64,000 nucleotides of DNA from Candidatus Izimoplasma sp. HR2 (GCA_000753575.1 JRFF01000011.1:19592-83591), one strand, 5' to 3'; counted from the stretch's first letter, positions 50,790 to 58,965 are shown. Translations and numbers: made by a program. The notes: a model not told the origin generated them from the sequence alone.

Positions 50790-51317
50790 TCACCTACTTT
50801 CATTTAATTCTTTTTTAAGCTTTTCTAATGAGTTTTTATAAGCCCAAGTTATTGTGCCTAGTGGCTTATTCAACATCTTAGCTATTTCTCTATGTTTGAG
50901 ATCACCTACAACGTGGAGCAAAACGATTTCTCGTTCAGTGTCATTTAGTACTTTAAATATTTGTTCAATTAATATTTGATTTTCGGATCTACTTTCAGTT
51001 TGTCCTAAGAACATTTCATCTGTTTGTATATCTATGGTTGTTTCTCTTTTTCTTCTATTAAATTCATTTATAGCAAGGTTTTTAGCAATTGTGACTATCC
51101 AGGATTTAAAGGAGTGAGTGGGCTTATAACTATGTATTTTACTTAAGGCTTTTAAATATGTGTCCTGCATGATATCTTCTGATATTGAGTAATCTTTTAA
51201 AATTCCAAGGATGGAATAAAAGACAATATCTTTTGTTTGGTAATATAAATCATCAAATACACTCATATCACCATTTTGTAGTTGTTTCACTAATATTTTA
51301 ATATCTGAATTTGACAC
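50790..51317 (-). CDS. ECF-type RNA polymerase sigma factor
   Basis: A 175-aa sigma-70-family protein. Region 2 is SVFDDLYYQTKDIVFYSILGILKDYSISEDIMQDTYLKALSKI, then SFKSWIVTIAKNLAINEFNRRKRE. Region 4 is LNDTEREIVLLHVVGDLKHREIAKMLNKPLGTITWAYKNSLEKLKK. Start set at GTG 51317, 6 nt after GAGGTG; the GTG at 51326 overlaps that RBS. Its stop is next to the anti-sigma start, a typical sigma/anti-sigma operon. Confidence 0.92.
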   Translation of the reverse strand: MSNSDIKILVKQLQNGDMSVFDDLYYQTKDIVFYSILGILKDYSISEDIMQDTYLKALSKIHSYKPTHSFKSWIVTIAKNLAINEFNRRKRETTIDIQTDEMFLGQTESRSENQILIEQIFKVLNDTEREIVLLHVVGDLKHREIAKMLNKPLGTITWAYKNSLEKLKKELNESR

Positions 51318-51384
51318 ATAAATCACCTCGCTTTATTAGTAATTTTAACATGCCAAATTAAGATAGTAAAGTATTAATAAGGGG

Positions 51385-51412
51385 TGTGGGTAGACAGATG
51401 TGTCTACCCACA
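51385..51412. terminator. Perfect 12-bp hairpin between RsgI-like lipoprotein and sigma gene
   Basis: TGTGGGTAGACA / TGTCTACCCACA around GATG (CATC on the minus strand). No T run follows on the minus strand, so it may attenuate, protect the 3' end, or serve as a protein site near the sigma gene's promoter. Confidence 0.65.
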
Positions 51413-51425
51413 AATTAATTAAAGT

Positions 51426-52295
51426 TTATTCAGTTGAGTCATCGTCTTCGTTATTTGTATTTTGACGTCTTTCTTCAATAATGTTTCTCCAAGTTTCTGC
51501 AGCTTCTTGCCATTCTTCTCTAGTAGTAGTTCGTATTGTATTTTGTACTCTATTAACTATAGCTTCAATTTCTTCATCAGTTAATGGAGTATTTTCTTGT
51601 AAGTGTGTTTCTAATCTTTCTGAATATTGAGTCATTAATGCTTGCTTTTTTTCTACCAATGCAGCTCTTTGTTCTTCAGTAAGATTATCCATAATTTCTT
51701 TTTGTGCAGCTCTTACTTGAGCTACTAAGTCTTTAACTGGAGTTTCCATTCCAACTTCGATTGTAAGTGTTTCATCATAACTTTGAGCTAGTAAGATTAA
51801 TTTAAGTTTTCCTGGAGTAATTCCTAGTTCTTCAGCTTGAAGTACTAAATCTTCTTGAGTGAAGTCTTCAGTAAAGATTTCTGCGTTAATAAAGTTTCTA
51901 GCAAAGAATCTAAGTGCTCTAACTCTAACTCTTTCTTGAAGTTGTTCAGCAAGTGAGTCTTCATCTCCACCTAGAACTGTGAATAATACTGCGTTATCTT
52001 CTGATTCGATATCAATAAATCCAGCTTCAGTTGCAAGAGATATAAATAATTCAACTGCATCTTCAATATTCATTCCGATAAATTCAACATCAGCACATAA
52101 GATAAGTGCATCCTCATTAACTAAATTAAATGATGTTACTACGTCTTCATCGTCTACGATAAATTCGATAGATGGGTTTATATCAACCGCTACGTAAATT
52201 TCTGATGCGCTTGATTCTGCCACTTGATCTGTACATGCACCAAGTGTTAATACTACTGCAAATCCTAATACTAATAATCCTAATTTTTTTATCAT
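51426..52295 (-). CDS. Lipoprotein with RsgI-like extracytoplasmic domain
   Basis: A 289-aa protein with lipobox LTLGAC (Cys21). Residues ~33-105 repeat the RsgI middle-domain pattern (IYVAVDINPSIEFIVDDEDVVTSF, then GMNIEDAVELFISLATEAGF), followed by ~180 charged helical residues (EEQRAALVEKKQALMTQYSERL) and an acidic tail. It lacks the cytoplasmic anti-sigma part of RsgI, so it could be a decoy or signal-sensing partner of the neighbouring sigma/anti-sigma pair. RBS AAAGGAGG. Separate from the sigma operon by a 12-bp hairpin. Confidence 0.78.
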   Translation of the reverse strand: MIKKLGLLVLGFAVVLTLGACTDQVAESSASEIYVAVDINPSIEFIVDDEDVVTSFNLVNEDALILCADVEFIGMNIEDAVELFISLATEAGFIDIESEDNAVLFTVLGGDEDSLAEQLQERVRVRALRFFARNFINAEIFTEDFTQEDLVLQAEELGITPGKLKLILLAQSYDETLTIEVGMETPVKDLVAQVRAAQKEIMDNLTEEQRAALVEKKQALMTQYSERLETHLQENTPLTDEEIEAIVNRVQNTIRTTTREEWQEAAETWRNIIEERRQNTNNEDDDSTE

Positions 52296-52374
52296 TTTTA
52301 AATCCTCCTTTTATTTGCTTTCACTATAGTAACAAATGAAGTCTGATTTTTATTGGAATTATTTACAAAAAAAA

Positions 52375-52403
52375 TTGAAATGCTAGTTTTAATAATTTAT
52401 AAT
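52375..52403 (+). promoter_or_regulatory. Promoter of the CoA-disulfide-reductase-like gene
   Basis: TTGAAA (52375-52380), 17-bp spacer, TATAAT (52398-52403), 36 bp before the start codon. Confidence 0.75.
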
Positions 52404-52438
52404 GATATATGGTAATATATTAATAAGGAGTTGATTTG

Positions 52439-53770
52439 ATGAAAGTAGTAGCAATCGGTGGGGTCGCTTTATCAATGAGCGCAGTTAGCAAACTTAAAAG
52501 ACTTAATAAAAATATTGATATAGTAGTATATGAAAAAGGTGAAGTACTAAGTTATGGTGCTTGTGGAATGCCTTACTATATAAGTGATGAAATAAAGGAT
52601 TCTGCTAGATTAGTAGCTAGAACTAAATCACAGTTTAAAGATTTAGGGATTACTGTTCACACTAAACATGAAGTAGTAAAAGTACATGACAGGGTTAAAG
52701 AGATTGAAATCCTAAATTTAGAAACAAATGAAATCATCAAAGATACATATGATAAGTTAATAATTGGAACTGGAGCTAGTGCTGTTGTACCTCCTTGGAA
52801 GAATGTTAGTTTAAGTAATATATTTAAATTAAGTGTTTATGAAGATAGTATAAAGATTAAAGAAGAGATTGATAAAGGCCATATTAGAAAAGTTACTGTT
52901 ATTGGTGCTGGATTTATTGGTCTTGAAATGGTTGAAGCATTTTTAACAAGAGGTCTTGAAGTTACATTAATTCAACTAGATGAACAAATCTTAAGTATAT
53001 TTGATGCGGAATTAACTATTCCTATTGAAGATCATTTAAGAAGTAAAGATGTTAAGTTATTATTAGGTGAAAAAGTAATTGGATTTGATGGATACAATAC
53101 TGTTAGTAAAGTTTTAACTGATAAAGGTGAATATGATACTGACTTAGTATTAGTAAGTATAGGCGTTAAACCAAATACTGAATTCTTAAAAGGAAGCAAT
53201 ATAAATTTAGCAAAAAATGGGGCAGTAGAAGTAAATCAATTTATGGAAACGTCAGTACTTAGTGTCTATAGTGGTGGAGATTGCGCAATGATTTATAATT
53301 TAGCTTTAAAAGAAAATAGTTATTTACCAATGGGAAGTAACGCTAATAAACAAGGTAGAGTAATCGCTGAGAATATAAGTGGTAATAGATTTAAGTTTAA
53401 TGGTGTACTTGGAACAATTGTTATTAAGATAATTGATATGGAAGCAGCTATGACTGGTGTAAATGAAAAACTAGCAATAGCTAAGAATATAAAGCATAAA
53501 ACAGTTACTATAACTGGGAAAAATCATGCTGGATATTATCCTAATCCACAGCCTATAACTGTTAAAGTAATATATGATCCGTCAACATTTGTAATACTAG
53601 GAGCAGAGTTAGTTGGATATAAAGATACAGCTTTACGTGTTAACGTATTTGCTCTAGCTATTCAAAAAGGTATGACTACTAAAGAATTGGGATTTTTAGA
53701 TTTAGCTTATGCACCACCATTCGCTGGTGTATGGGATGTTATTCAAGTTGCAGTTAATCAAGCAAAATAA
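52439..53770 (+). CDS. CoA-disulfide reductase / NADH oxidase-family flavoprotein
   Basis: A 443-aa class III pyridine-nucleotide disulfide oxidoreductase. SYGACGMPYYISDEI carries the single active-site Cys typical of CoA-disulfide reductases and NADH oxidases/peroxidases. A second Rossmann motif, VTVIGAGFIGLEMVEAF, binds NAD(P)H; VYSGGDCAMIYN closes the FAD site; the C-terminal dimer domain ends FAGVWDVIQVAVNQ. Probably thiol or oxygen defence in an anaerobe. No rhodanese domain. Start set at ATG 52439, 8 nt after AAGGAG. Precise substrate not separable by motif. Confidence 0.88.
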   Translation: MKVVAIGGVALSMSAVSKLKRLNKNIDIVVYEKGEVLSYGACGMPYYISDEIKDSARLVARTKSQFKDLGITVHTKHEVVKVHDRVKEIEILNLETNEIIKDTYDKLIIGTGASAVVPPWKNVSLSNIFKLSVYEDSIKIKEEIDKGHIRKVTVIGAGFIGLEMVEAFLTRGLEVTLIQLDEQILSIFDAELTIPIEDHLRSKDVKLLLGEKVIGFDGYNTVSKVLTDKGEYDTDLVLVSIGVKPNTEFLKGSNINLAKNGAVEVNQFMETSVLSVYSGGDCAMIYNLALKENSYLPMGSNANKQGRVIAENISGNRFKFNGVLGTIVIKIIDMEAAMTGVNEKLAIAKNIKHKTVTITGKNHAGYYPNPQPITVKVIYDPSTFVILGAELVGYKDTALRVNVFALAIQKGMTTKELGFLDLAYAPPFAGVWDVIQVAVNQAK

Positions 53771-53796
53771 ACCAGTCTTAGTTTAGACTGGTTTTT
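53770..53796 (+). terminator. Intrinsic terminator
   Basis: AACCAGTCT / AGACTGGTT arms, TAGTTT-type loop, T run. Confidence 0.88.
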
Positions 53797-53797
53797 C

Positions 53798-53826
53798 TTT
53801 TCATAATTATAAAATTTTGATATAAT
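53798..53826 (+). promoter_or_regulatory. Weak promoter of the YerC-like gene
   Basis: TTTTCA, 17-bp spacer, TATAAT (53821-53826), 30 bp before the start. The -35 match is poor. Confidence 0.5.
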
Positions 53827-53856
53827 ATTTATGGACAAAATAAAAGAGGTGGAAAT

Positions 53857-54150
53857 ATGAGTTATCACTATAAAATTCAAAATGAAGACATTAATAATTT
53901 ATTCAAAGGGATCTTAAAACTTGAGAGTGTTGAAGAGTGTTATAAGTTTTTTGATGATTTATGTACTATAAATGAGCTTGAAGCTTTTGGGCAAAGATTA
54001 ATTGTTGCTAAAATGCTTCATAATAAGTTTACTTATCAAGAGATTGAAAATAGAACTGGTATTAGTGCAGCAACTATTAGTAAGATATCAAAATCTTACG
54101 CTTATGGACCTGGGGGATACAAAATGTTTATAGAAAGACTAGAAAAATAG
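53857..54150 (+). CDS. TrpR-like YerC/YecD-family regulator
   Basis: A 97-aa all-helical DNA-binding protein: LCTINELEAFGQRLIVAKMLHNKFTYQEIENRTGISAATISKISKSYAYGPGGY is the TrpR/YerC helix-turn-helix. Family members are small cytoplasmic repressors, some linked to drug or purine genes. RBS AGAGGTGG. The next gene begins 51 nt later in the same direction and may be a target or operon partner. Confidence 0.9.
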   Translation: MSYHYKIQNEDINNLFKGILKLESVEECYKFFDDLCTINELEAFGQRLIVAKMLHNKFTYQEIENRTGISAATISKISKSYAYGPGGYKMFIERLEK

Positions 54151-54201
54151 TTTTTTGTAAAATAATAATGAATAAAAATATGAATATATCGGGGTGAATT
54201 C

Positions 54202-55020
54202 ATGAAAGTTATTACATTAATGGAAAATGGTAAAGTAAGTGACAATTTAAAAAGTGCACATGGTCTTAGTTTATATATTGAAACTAAAGGTAAAAAGATA
54301 TTATTTGATCTAGGACCAAATAATAAGTATATTAGTAATGCATCTAAATTAGGAGTGGATTTAGGTGATATAGACATTTTAGTAATATCGCATGGACATT
54401 ATGATCATGGTAGTGGTCTTAAAAAGTTTTTAAAAATTAATAAAAAAGCAAAAGTTTACTTATCTAAAGAAGCATTTTCTAAACATTATAAAATATTAAA
54501 AGGTTTATATATTCCTATTGGAATAAAAAAACCTAAAGATTTAGAAAGAATTTATTTTATTGATTTAGATCAAAGTATAACTCCAGAAATTAAACTGTAT
54601 TCTAACGTTGAATATGTTAAACAAGTTATTGGAGATGCATCATTACTAAGAAATGTTAATGGTCTTTACGAACTTGATAGATTTGATCATGAAATATATT
54701 TAGTAATAAATGAAGACGAAAAAAGCGTTTTGTTTTCTGGATGTTCACATAAAGGTATTAAAAATATTATTGAAGAAATTGAGAAAAGACAAAAAGCTAA
54801 GTTTACACATATTATAGGTGGATTCCATCTTTCTCATTATGAACCTGAAGATTCTGATCAAACTACTTATCTAGAAAGTTTAGGTAAGGATTTAATTAAG
54901 AATTCATCATCTAAATTCTTTAGTTGTCACTGTACTGGTGATATGGCTTTTGATGAATTGAAAAAACAAATGGATACTAGCTTAGATAGAATAAAGACAG
55001 GATCTATTTTAGATATTTAA
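54202..55020 (+). CDS. Metallo-beta-lactamase-fold hydrolase
   Basis: A 272-aa protein with the zinc motif SHGHYDHGSGL (residues ~60-70), GCSHKGIKNI and the C-terminal GGFHLSHYE and SCHCTGDMA. This pattern is close to proteins annotated as dihydropteridine/RFA-phosphate-synthase-like MBL enzymes. Soluble, no signal peptide. RBS GGGGTG. Substrate cannot be deduced. Ends just before the tRNA-Leu gene. Confidence 0.85.
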   Translation: MKVITLMENGKVSDNLKSAHGLSLYIETKGKKILFDLGPNNKYISNASKLGVDLGDIDILVISHGHYDHGSGLKKFLKINKKAKVYLSKEAFSKHYKILKGLYIPIGIKKPKDLERIYFIDLDQSITPEIKLYSNVEYVKQVIGDASLLRNVNGLYELDRFDHEIYLVINEDEKSVLFSGCSHKGIKNIIEEIEKRQKAKFTHIIGGFHLSHYEPEDSDQTTYLESLGKDLIKNSSSKFFSCHCTGDMAFDELKKQMDTSLDRIKTGSILDI

Positions 55021-55078
55021 AAAGAGTAAAAAACTATGTTATAAAAAACTAAGTTTAATGTATAATAAATAATGTTGT

Positions 55079-55165
55079 GCCAGTATGGTGGAATTGGTAG
55101 ACACGCAAGATTCAAAATCTTGTGGCTTTACGGCCGTGTCGGTTCGACCCCGACTACTGGTACCA
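55079..55165 (+). tRNA. tRNA-Leu (anticodon CAA), CCA encoded
   Basis: Full class II tRNA of 87 nt. Acceptor arm GCCAGTA (55079-55085) pairs with TACTGGT near the 3' end; D-loop GGTAGACACG-type; anticodon loop TTCAAAA (anticodon CAA, reading UUG); long variable arm; T-arm GTCGGTTCGACCCCGAC; encoded CCA. A TATAAT lies at 55061-55066. Its 3' 77 bases and the next base are duplicated at 59100-59178, marking it as an integration target. Confidence 0.95.
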
Positions 55166-55166
55166 A
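55088..55166 (+). other. attL (left copy of tRNA-Leu 3' repeat)
   Basis: 78 of 79 bases match the right copy; this copy keeps a matching 5' acceptor arm and is the functional tRNA. Confidence 0.85.
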
Positions 55167-55183
55167 TAAAGCGATTTGTCGGC

Positions 55184-55235
55184 ATTTGCACTTGATTTGT
55201 ACCGCTAGATTTTGTGCATATAGGCCGTAAGATTA
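55184..55235. promoter_or_regulatory. Left-end integrase arm-type sites
   Basis: ATTTGCAC-TTGATTTG (55184-55199) recurs at the right end (59052-59068, one extra base). CCGTAAGATTA (55225-55235) recurs there inverted as TAATCTTACGG (59041-59051). Symmetric short repeats at both ends are typical of integrase arm sites. Confidence 0.6.
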
Positions 55236-55262
55236 ACTTCCTAATAAAAGGAGGTTTTTTTT

Positions 55263-56225
55263 ATGCAACGTAACAAAGTTTTTACAATGAACAGTAGTAG
55301 TAACCGTAACATTGAAGAAGCATTTGATAGTTTTTTATCTAGGTGTGAATATAAAACCCTTAGCCCTTGGACTATAACTAGCTACAAGCAGTATTGGAAG
55401 ATATTTGTTAGGTATTTAGGGAATGACAATATTGATACTTCTAGTATTACAGTTGAGACGGTAGAAGAGTATCTTATATATCTTAAGGATAACTACAAGG
55501 GTAATGACGTAACAAGAGCAACTAATATCCGAAGTGTTAGAGTTGTTTTGTATTACTATATGGAGAAAGGTTGGACGAATCCATTTAAGGTTACTATACC
55601 TAAAAGTGGAAGAACTATAAAAGAAGTGTACTCAGAAACTGAACTAAAGAAATTACTTAAGAAACCAGATTTGAAAACTTGTACATTCGCGGAACTTCGC
55701 AATTGGACCATATGCTCATTCTTTATAGGCACTGGTTGTAGAGCGAGAACTTTAACGATTATGAATATAGGTGATTTAAACTTGCAATCTGGAGAGGTAT
55801 TGTATCGTCATACTAAGAATGGCAAACAACAGAATGTACCACTATCAAAAGTTCTTATAAGAACACTAAAAATATATATATCATTTAGACAAGGAAATGC
55901 TAATGAACTATTATTTCCAACTATATATGGAACTGAATTAGCTGTGGATTCATTAGGGAAAGAAATAAAGAAATACAACTTCTCCAGAGGGGTATATTCT
56001 AGAGGACTTCATAAATTCAGACATACATTTGCAACTCTTTGGATTAGTAATGGCGGAGACCCGTTTACGTTACAAAGAATACTAGGTCACAGTGATTTAT
56101 CAATGGTAAATAGGTACCTTCAAATAAGCTCTGAGAGCGTATCTAAGACATTTGCTAGATTCAATCCCTTAGAGTCTTTAAACAGCGACACAGAGCGATT
56201 TAACATGACTGGAGAGGTGTTGTAA
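55263..56225 (+). CDS. int: Tyrosine recombinase/integrase
   Basis: A 320-aa phage-type integrase: N-terminal SAM-like core-binding domain (~20-105) and a catalytic domain with Arg160 (GCRARTL), His250/Arg253/His254 (HKFRHTFAT), His276 (LGHSDLSMVNRY) and nucleophile Tyr285. RBS AAAGGAGG sits immediately upstream. Located ~100 bp inside the tRNA-Leu attachment repeat, so it is the enzyme expected to integrate this element. Its stop abuts the resolvase start. Confidence 0.95.
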   Translation: MQRNKVFTMNSSSNRNIEEAFDSFLSRCEYKTLSPWTITSYKQYWKIFVRYLGNDNIDTSSITVETVEEYLIYLKDNYKGNDVTRATNIRSVRVVLYYYMEKGWTNPFKVTIPKSGRTIKEVYSETELKKLLKKPDLKTCTFAELRNWTICSFFIGTGCRARTLTIMNIGDLNLQSGEVLYRHTKNGKQQNVPLSKVLIRTLKIYISFRQGNANELLFPTIYGTELAVDSLGKEIKKYNFSRGVYSRGLHKFRHTFATLWISNGGDPFTLQRILGHSDLSMVNRYLQISSESVSKTFARFNPLESLNSDTERFNMTGEVL

Positions 56226-56786
56226 ATGGGTAACATTATAGGCTATGCTAGAGTATCAACAATTGATCAAAATTTAGATAGACAATTGAAATCACTTAAT
56301 GACTATGGGTGTAAAATAATATACAAAGATAAGATAAGTGGTAAGAGTATAATTCGTCCTCAGTTGGAAGCAATGATACTAGAATGTAAAGAAGGTGATA
56401 CAATAGTTGTCAGCAGTCTTTCACGGCTAGGAAGAAGTACAAAGGACTTAATAGATTTATCTATACTATTCAAAGAACGCAACATAGAGTTAGTGTCACT
56501 CAAAGAGAGTATTGATACAAGTTCTCCAAGCGGTAAAATGATGTTTGGTTTATTAGCGGTCTTGTATGAGTTTGAACGTGATATGAATAACATAAGAGTT
56601 AGAGAAGGGTTAGCAGTTGCTAAAGCAAGAGGAGTTAAGTTAGGTAGACCGAAGAAGAAAGATGTTGGAGTTAAGAAGGCATTGGAGTTGTACAAGGAAG
56701 GTGAACTTACTACAAAGGAAATAATTGAACAAACGGGAATAAGCAAGTCTATGTTCTTTAGAAGACTAAAGGCTATTCAAAGATAA
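56226..56786 (+). CDS. Serine recombinase (resolvase/invertase family)
   Basis: A 186-aa small serine recombinase: IIGYARVSTIDQNLDRQL with catalytic Ser11 and Arg9, SSLSRLGRSTKDLIDL with the second Arg pair, and a C-terminal Hin-type helix-turn-helix (ELTTKEIIEQTGISKSMFFRRLKAI). Begins on the base after the integrase stop, so the two recombinases are one operon. May resolve dimers or invert a segment; no inverted res sites were identified. Confidence 0.93.
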   Translation: MGNIIGYARVSTIDQNLDRQLKSLNDYGCKIIYKDKISGKSIIRPQLEAMILECKEGDTIVVSSLSRLGRSTKDLIDLSILFKERNIELVSLKESIDTSSPSGKMMFGLLAVLYEFERDMNNIRVREGLAVAKARGVKLGRPKKKDVGVKKALELYKEGELTTKEIIEQTGISKSMFFRRLKAIQR

Positions 56787-56795
56787 TGTGTTCAA

Positions 56796-56820
56796 GGAAG
56801 TCATTTACTGGCTTCTTTTT
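56796..56820 (+). terminator. Terminator, copy 1 of a duplicated 25-bp unit
   Basis: GGAAGTC and GGCTTC-type arms plus T run. The same 25 bases recur at 57381-57405. Confidence 0.75.
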
Positions 56821-56859
56821 ATATGGTACAATTAAATCACAAAAACAAAGAAGGTGAAT

Positions 56860-57042
56860 ATGTTGGAAGATATAACAAAATGTCCTAGATGTAATACTCA
56901 ATTTGTTACAATTGAACCAGTGATTTCCTCTTTAGATGAAAATGGGGAAGCTACAAAGATGGAATATGTATGTGGTAAATGTGGGTATAGAAAAATAGAA
57001 GAATGGAAACCTAAAGAAAATAACAAAGGCAAACTTCTTTAA
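56860..57042 (+). CDS. Small zinc-ribbon protein
   Basis: A 60-aa protein with two Cys pairs, CPRC near residue 8 and CGKCGY near residue 42, spaced as in zinc ribbons. Acidic/basic tail ENNKGKLL. Start set at ATG 56860 with AAGGTG just upstream (GTG 56854 is within it). Cargo of the tRNA-Leu element; role unknown. Confidence 0.7.
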   Translation: MLEDITKCPRCNTQFVTIEPVISSLDENGEATKMEYVCGKCGYRKIEEWKPKENNKGKLL

Positions 57043-57095
57043 GAGATATTTTAAAAGTAAGTTAAGCTTTATTTGGAATTAAGGAGGTAAGTTGT

Positions 57096-57323
57096 ATGAA
57101 GAAAAAAGGATATATAAGTATGAACTCAATTAGAGGGTTCTTCATTTTGTTAATTATTATTAACTTAATATTGAAAAATTCATTAAATTATAGCACTAAT
57201 CTCTATAGAAGTGGGTTAACAGGTATACTATACTCTTTTGCAGACCCAATTGTTTTATACATCTTAGGGATACTATTAGCTTGGTCTTTCTTTGCAAACG
57301 AGGATAGTAAAGAGGGAACTTAA
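57096..57323 (+). CDS. Small membrane protein (element cargo)
   Basis: A 75-aa protein with two hydrophobic helices (GFFILLIIINLILKN and DPIVLYILGILLAWSFFA). Strong AAGGAGG ribosome site. Not recognised; followed by the second copy of the duplicated terminator. Confidence 0.65.
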   Translation: MKKKGYISMNSIRGFFILLIIINLILKNSLNYSTNLYRSGLTGILYSFADPIVLYILGILLAWSFFANEDSKEGT

Positions 57324-57380
57324 GTAATTGAAAATAAATCTATCAAAAATATATACTGATTTTAGAACTCCATAACTTAG

Positions 57381-57406
57381 GGAAGTCATTTACTGGCTTC
57401 TTTTTT
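57381..57406 (+). terminator. Terminator, copy 2 of the duplicated unit
   Basis: Identical to 56796-56820, followed by six T. Confidence 0.75.
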
Positions 57407-57482
57407 AATTGTGCTGATAACAGAAATTAGCTACACAAATTCACGTACACAGTTCATATTATAATAGTACTACTTATGACTA

Positions 57483-57689
57483 TAACGGTACTAACGGTTC
57501 TAACGGTATAACGGTTATACGGTTGGATACTGTTTGTTAAGGTGCAAATACTGCACCTTCCTTTAGGTAAGGGCTTAACAGTAACCCTCTATTACCTATA
57601 TACTATTGTAAGAAAGGAACTATTATTGTAATATCTAACTGAGTAGATAAGGTCTAGCTAATACTAACGGTACTAACGGTACTAACGGT
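57483..57689 (+). repeat. TAACGGT iterons (two clusters)
   Basis: Seven copies of TAACGGT: 57483, 57492, 57501, 57509 and then 57665, 57674, 57683. Most have a 9-bp period (TACTAACGG units). Iterons like these bind initiator or partition proteins. Confidence 0.75.
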
Positions 57690-57842
57690 TAGTAGGTTGG
57701 ATACTGTTTGTTAAGGTGCATATTTTGCACTTTCCTTTAGGTAAGGCATTAACTGATACAATTATCATTGTAAATAATAACGGAGTTTATAAGGCCTAAC
57801 TGGTATATTAATGTGTAAATACTGCACTTTGCTATAGGTAAG
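57521..57842 (+). repeat. Three copies of a ~50-bp hairpin-containing unit
   Basis: Copy 1 is 57521-57573, copy 2 57695-57746, partial copy 3 ~57811-57842. Each has GTGCA-N5/6-TGCAC (copy 3 GTGTA with TGCAC, a G-T pair keeping the stem) followed by CTTTAGGTAAG or a close variant. Copies 1 and 2 also share GGTTGGATACTGTTTGTTAA. Copies 1 and 2 directly follow the iteron clusters. Confidence 0.75.
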
Positions 57843-58362
57843 ACTCTAGGACAAATAAAGAACGTATAATACACTTTGGGTTCTCAATTTTGGTATACAG
57901 ATTTTACAGCCACTAGTTGTAGAGCATAGTACCCAGTAGGCTCCCCGGGGTGGGACATGTACTTTAATGTAGGGTAATGTGCAATTATAGCAAGATATAA
58001 CAATGGGCGTCTAAGGAGAGAAAACTTCAATATATAACAATAATCAAAGTACAAAGCGAAACCGCGTGTAATGGCTAAGTAGAAGGCTTTGAGCTTATTT
58101 TAAACGAGTTATACTGTAGTTTTTGAAAGCTACAACAAGAAAACTTAAAGACATTTGGGTTCTGAGCAGGTCGTTACATTACATGAACAATAGAGATGAT
58201 TTTTAAAGATGTGATTTTAAGTGTTCACGAGGTATTAAGATTAAAATAATTCAGATTAAAAGGGGAATATCTTGACCTTTAGCTTGCAATACCACTACAT
58301 TAAATAATAAGCGTTTACTAATTTTATTTATTGTTGTAAAATAAATTTAGGGAGATGATACA

Positions 58363-58563
58363 ATGGGAAAGAAAACAGTTATAGGTGTTCTCTTAATTAT
58401 TATGCAAATTTTAATTATTAAATATGGACTTTTATCCAGCCAAGAAAATATTGATTCGTTTAAAGGTGAAGAGTTTAGCTACTATATAGGTTTCTTTATA
58501 CCAACTATAGTAGGAATAATACTTATTGGTAAAGATATACATAATAAGCAAAAAGGAAAGTGA
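58363..58563 (+). CDS. Small two-helix membrane protein (element cargo)
   Basis: A 66-aa protein with helices TVIGVLLIIMQILIIKYGLL and YIGFFIPTIVGIILIG and a Lys-rich tail. RBS GGGAG before ATG. Unrecognised. Confidence 0.65.
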   Translation: MGKKTVIGVLLIIMQILIIKYGLLSSQENIDSFKGEEFSYYIGFFIPTIVGIILIGKDIHNKQKGK

Positions 58564-58636
58564 GTTATATGAATCACATTTTAGTTGTTGAACTTGAAAA
58601 AGAAGTATCATATAAACATTTATAGGGGGATAATAA

Positions 58637-58861
58637 ATGGAATATAATAAGATTAACGAAAATGAAAAAAACAATTCAGGTATTATATCTGTAGTATTAG
58701 GAATTATTGGTTTATTTGTATTTCCAGGGATATTAGGAATTATAGCAATAATATTAGGAATAAAAAGTCTTAAAAAAGGAAAATTAGGAATATTAGGAAT
58801 TATATTAGGAATCTTAGATATTTTAGTTGGAATTGTTATGATGTCAATGGGTATACAGTAG
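58637..58861 (+). CDS. DUF4190-like small membrane protein (element cargo)
   Basis: A 74-aa protein with two Gly/Ile-rich helices separated by KSLKKGK: SVVLGIIGLFVFPGILGIIA and GILGIILGILDILVGIVMMS. This is the DUF4190 pattern of short membrane hairpins. RBS GGGGG at 58625-58629. Function unknown. Confidence 0.7.
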   Translation: MEYNKINENEKNNSGIISVVLGIIGLFVFPGILGIIAIILGIKSLKKGKLGILGIILGILDILVGIVMMSMGIQ

Positions 58862-58965
58862 ATAAGTTATAATGATTTACATAAAACATATTAAAGTTTT
58901 GCATGAACGTAAAACTATATGAGTATGATAAGGAACTAGAGTTAGTTTAATAACTATAAAAAAAT

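Larger units (their letters stand above)
57407..58362. other. Repeat-rich non-coding centre of the element
   Basis: No credible gene. The left half carries TAACGGT iterons and three copies of a hairpin unit (listed separately). The right half (57840-58360) holds a G/C-rich patch around 57942-57957 (CTCCCCGGGGTGGGAC-like) and otherwise unrecognised sequence. Candidate for an origin, a transfer site or structured RNA. Confidence 0.5.

Noticed and set aside
57483-57842. A CRISPR array
   Set aside because: Repeats are 7-9 bp iterons without spacers, plus 50-bp units of unequal spacing; no cas genes are present.
58569-58625. An 18-codon ORF between two small membrane-protein genes
   Set aside because: Very short, poor ribosome site, no recognisable features.
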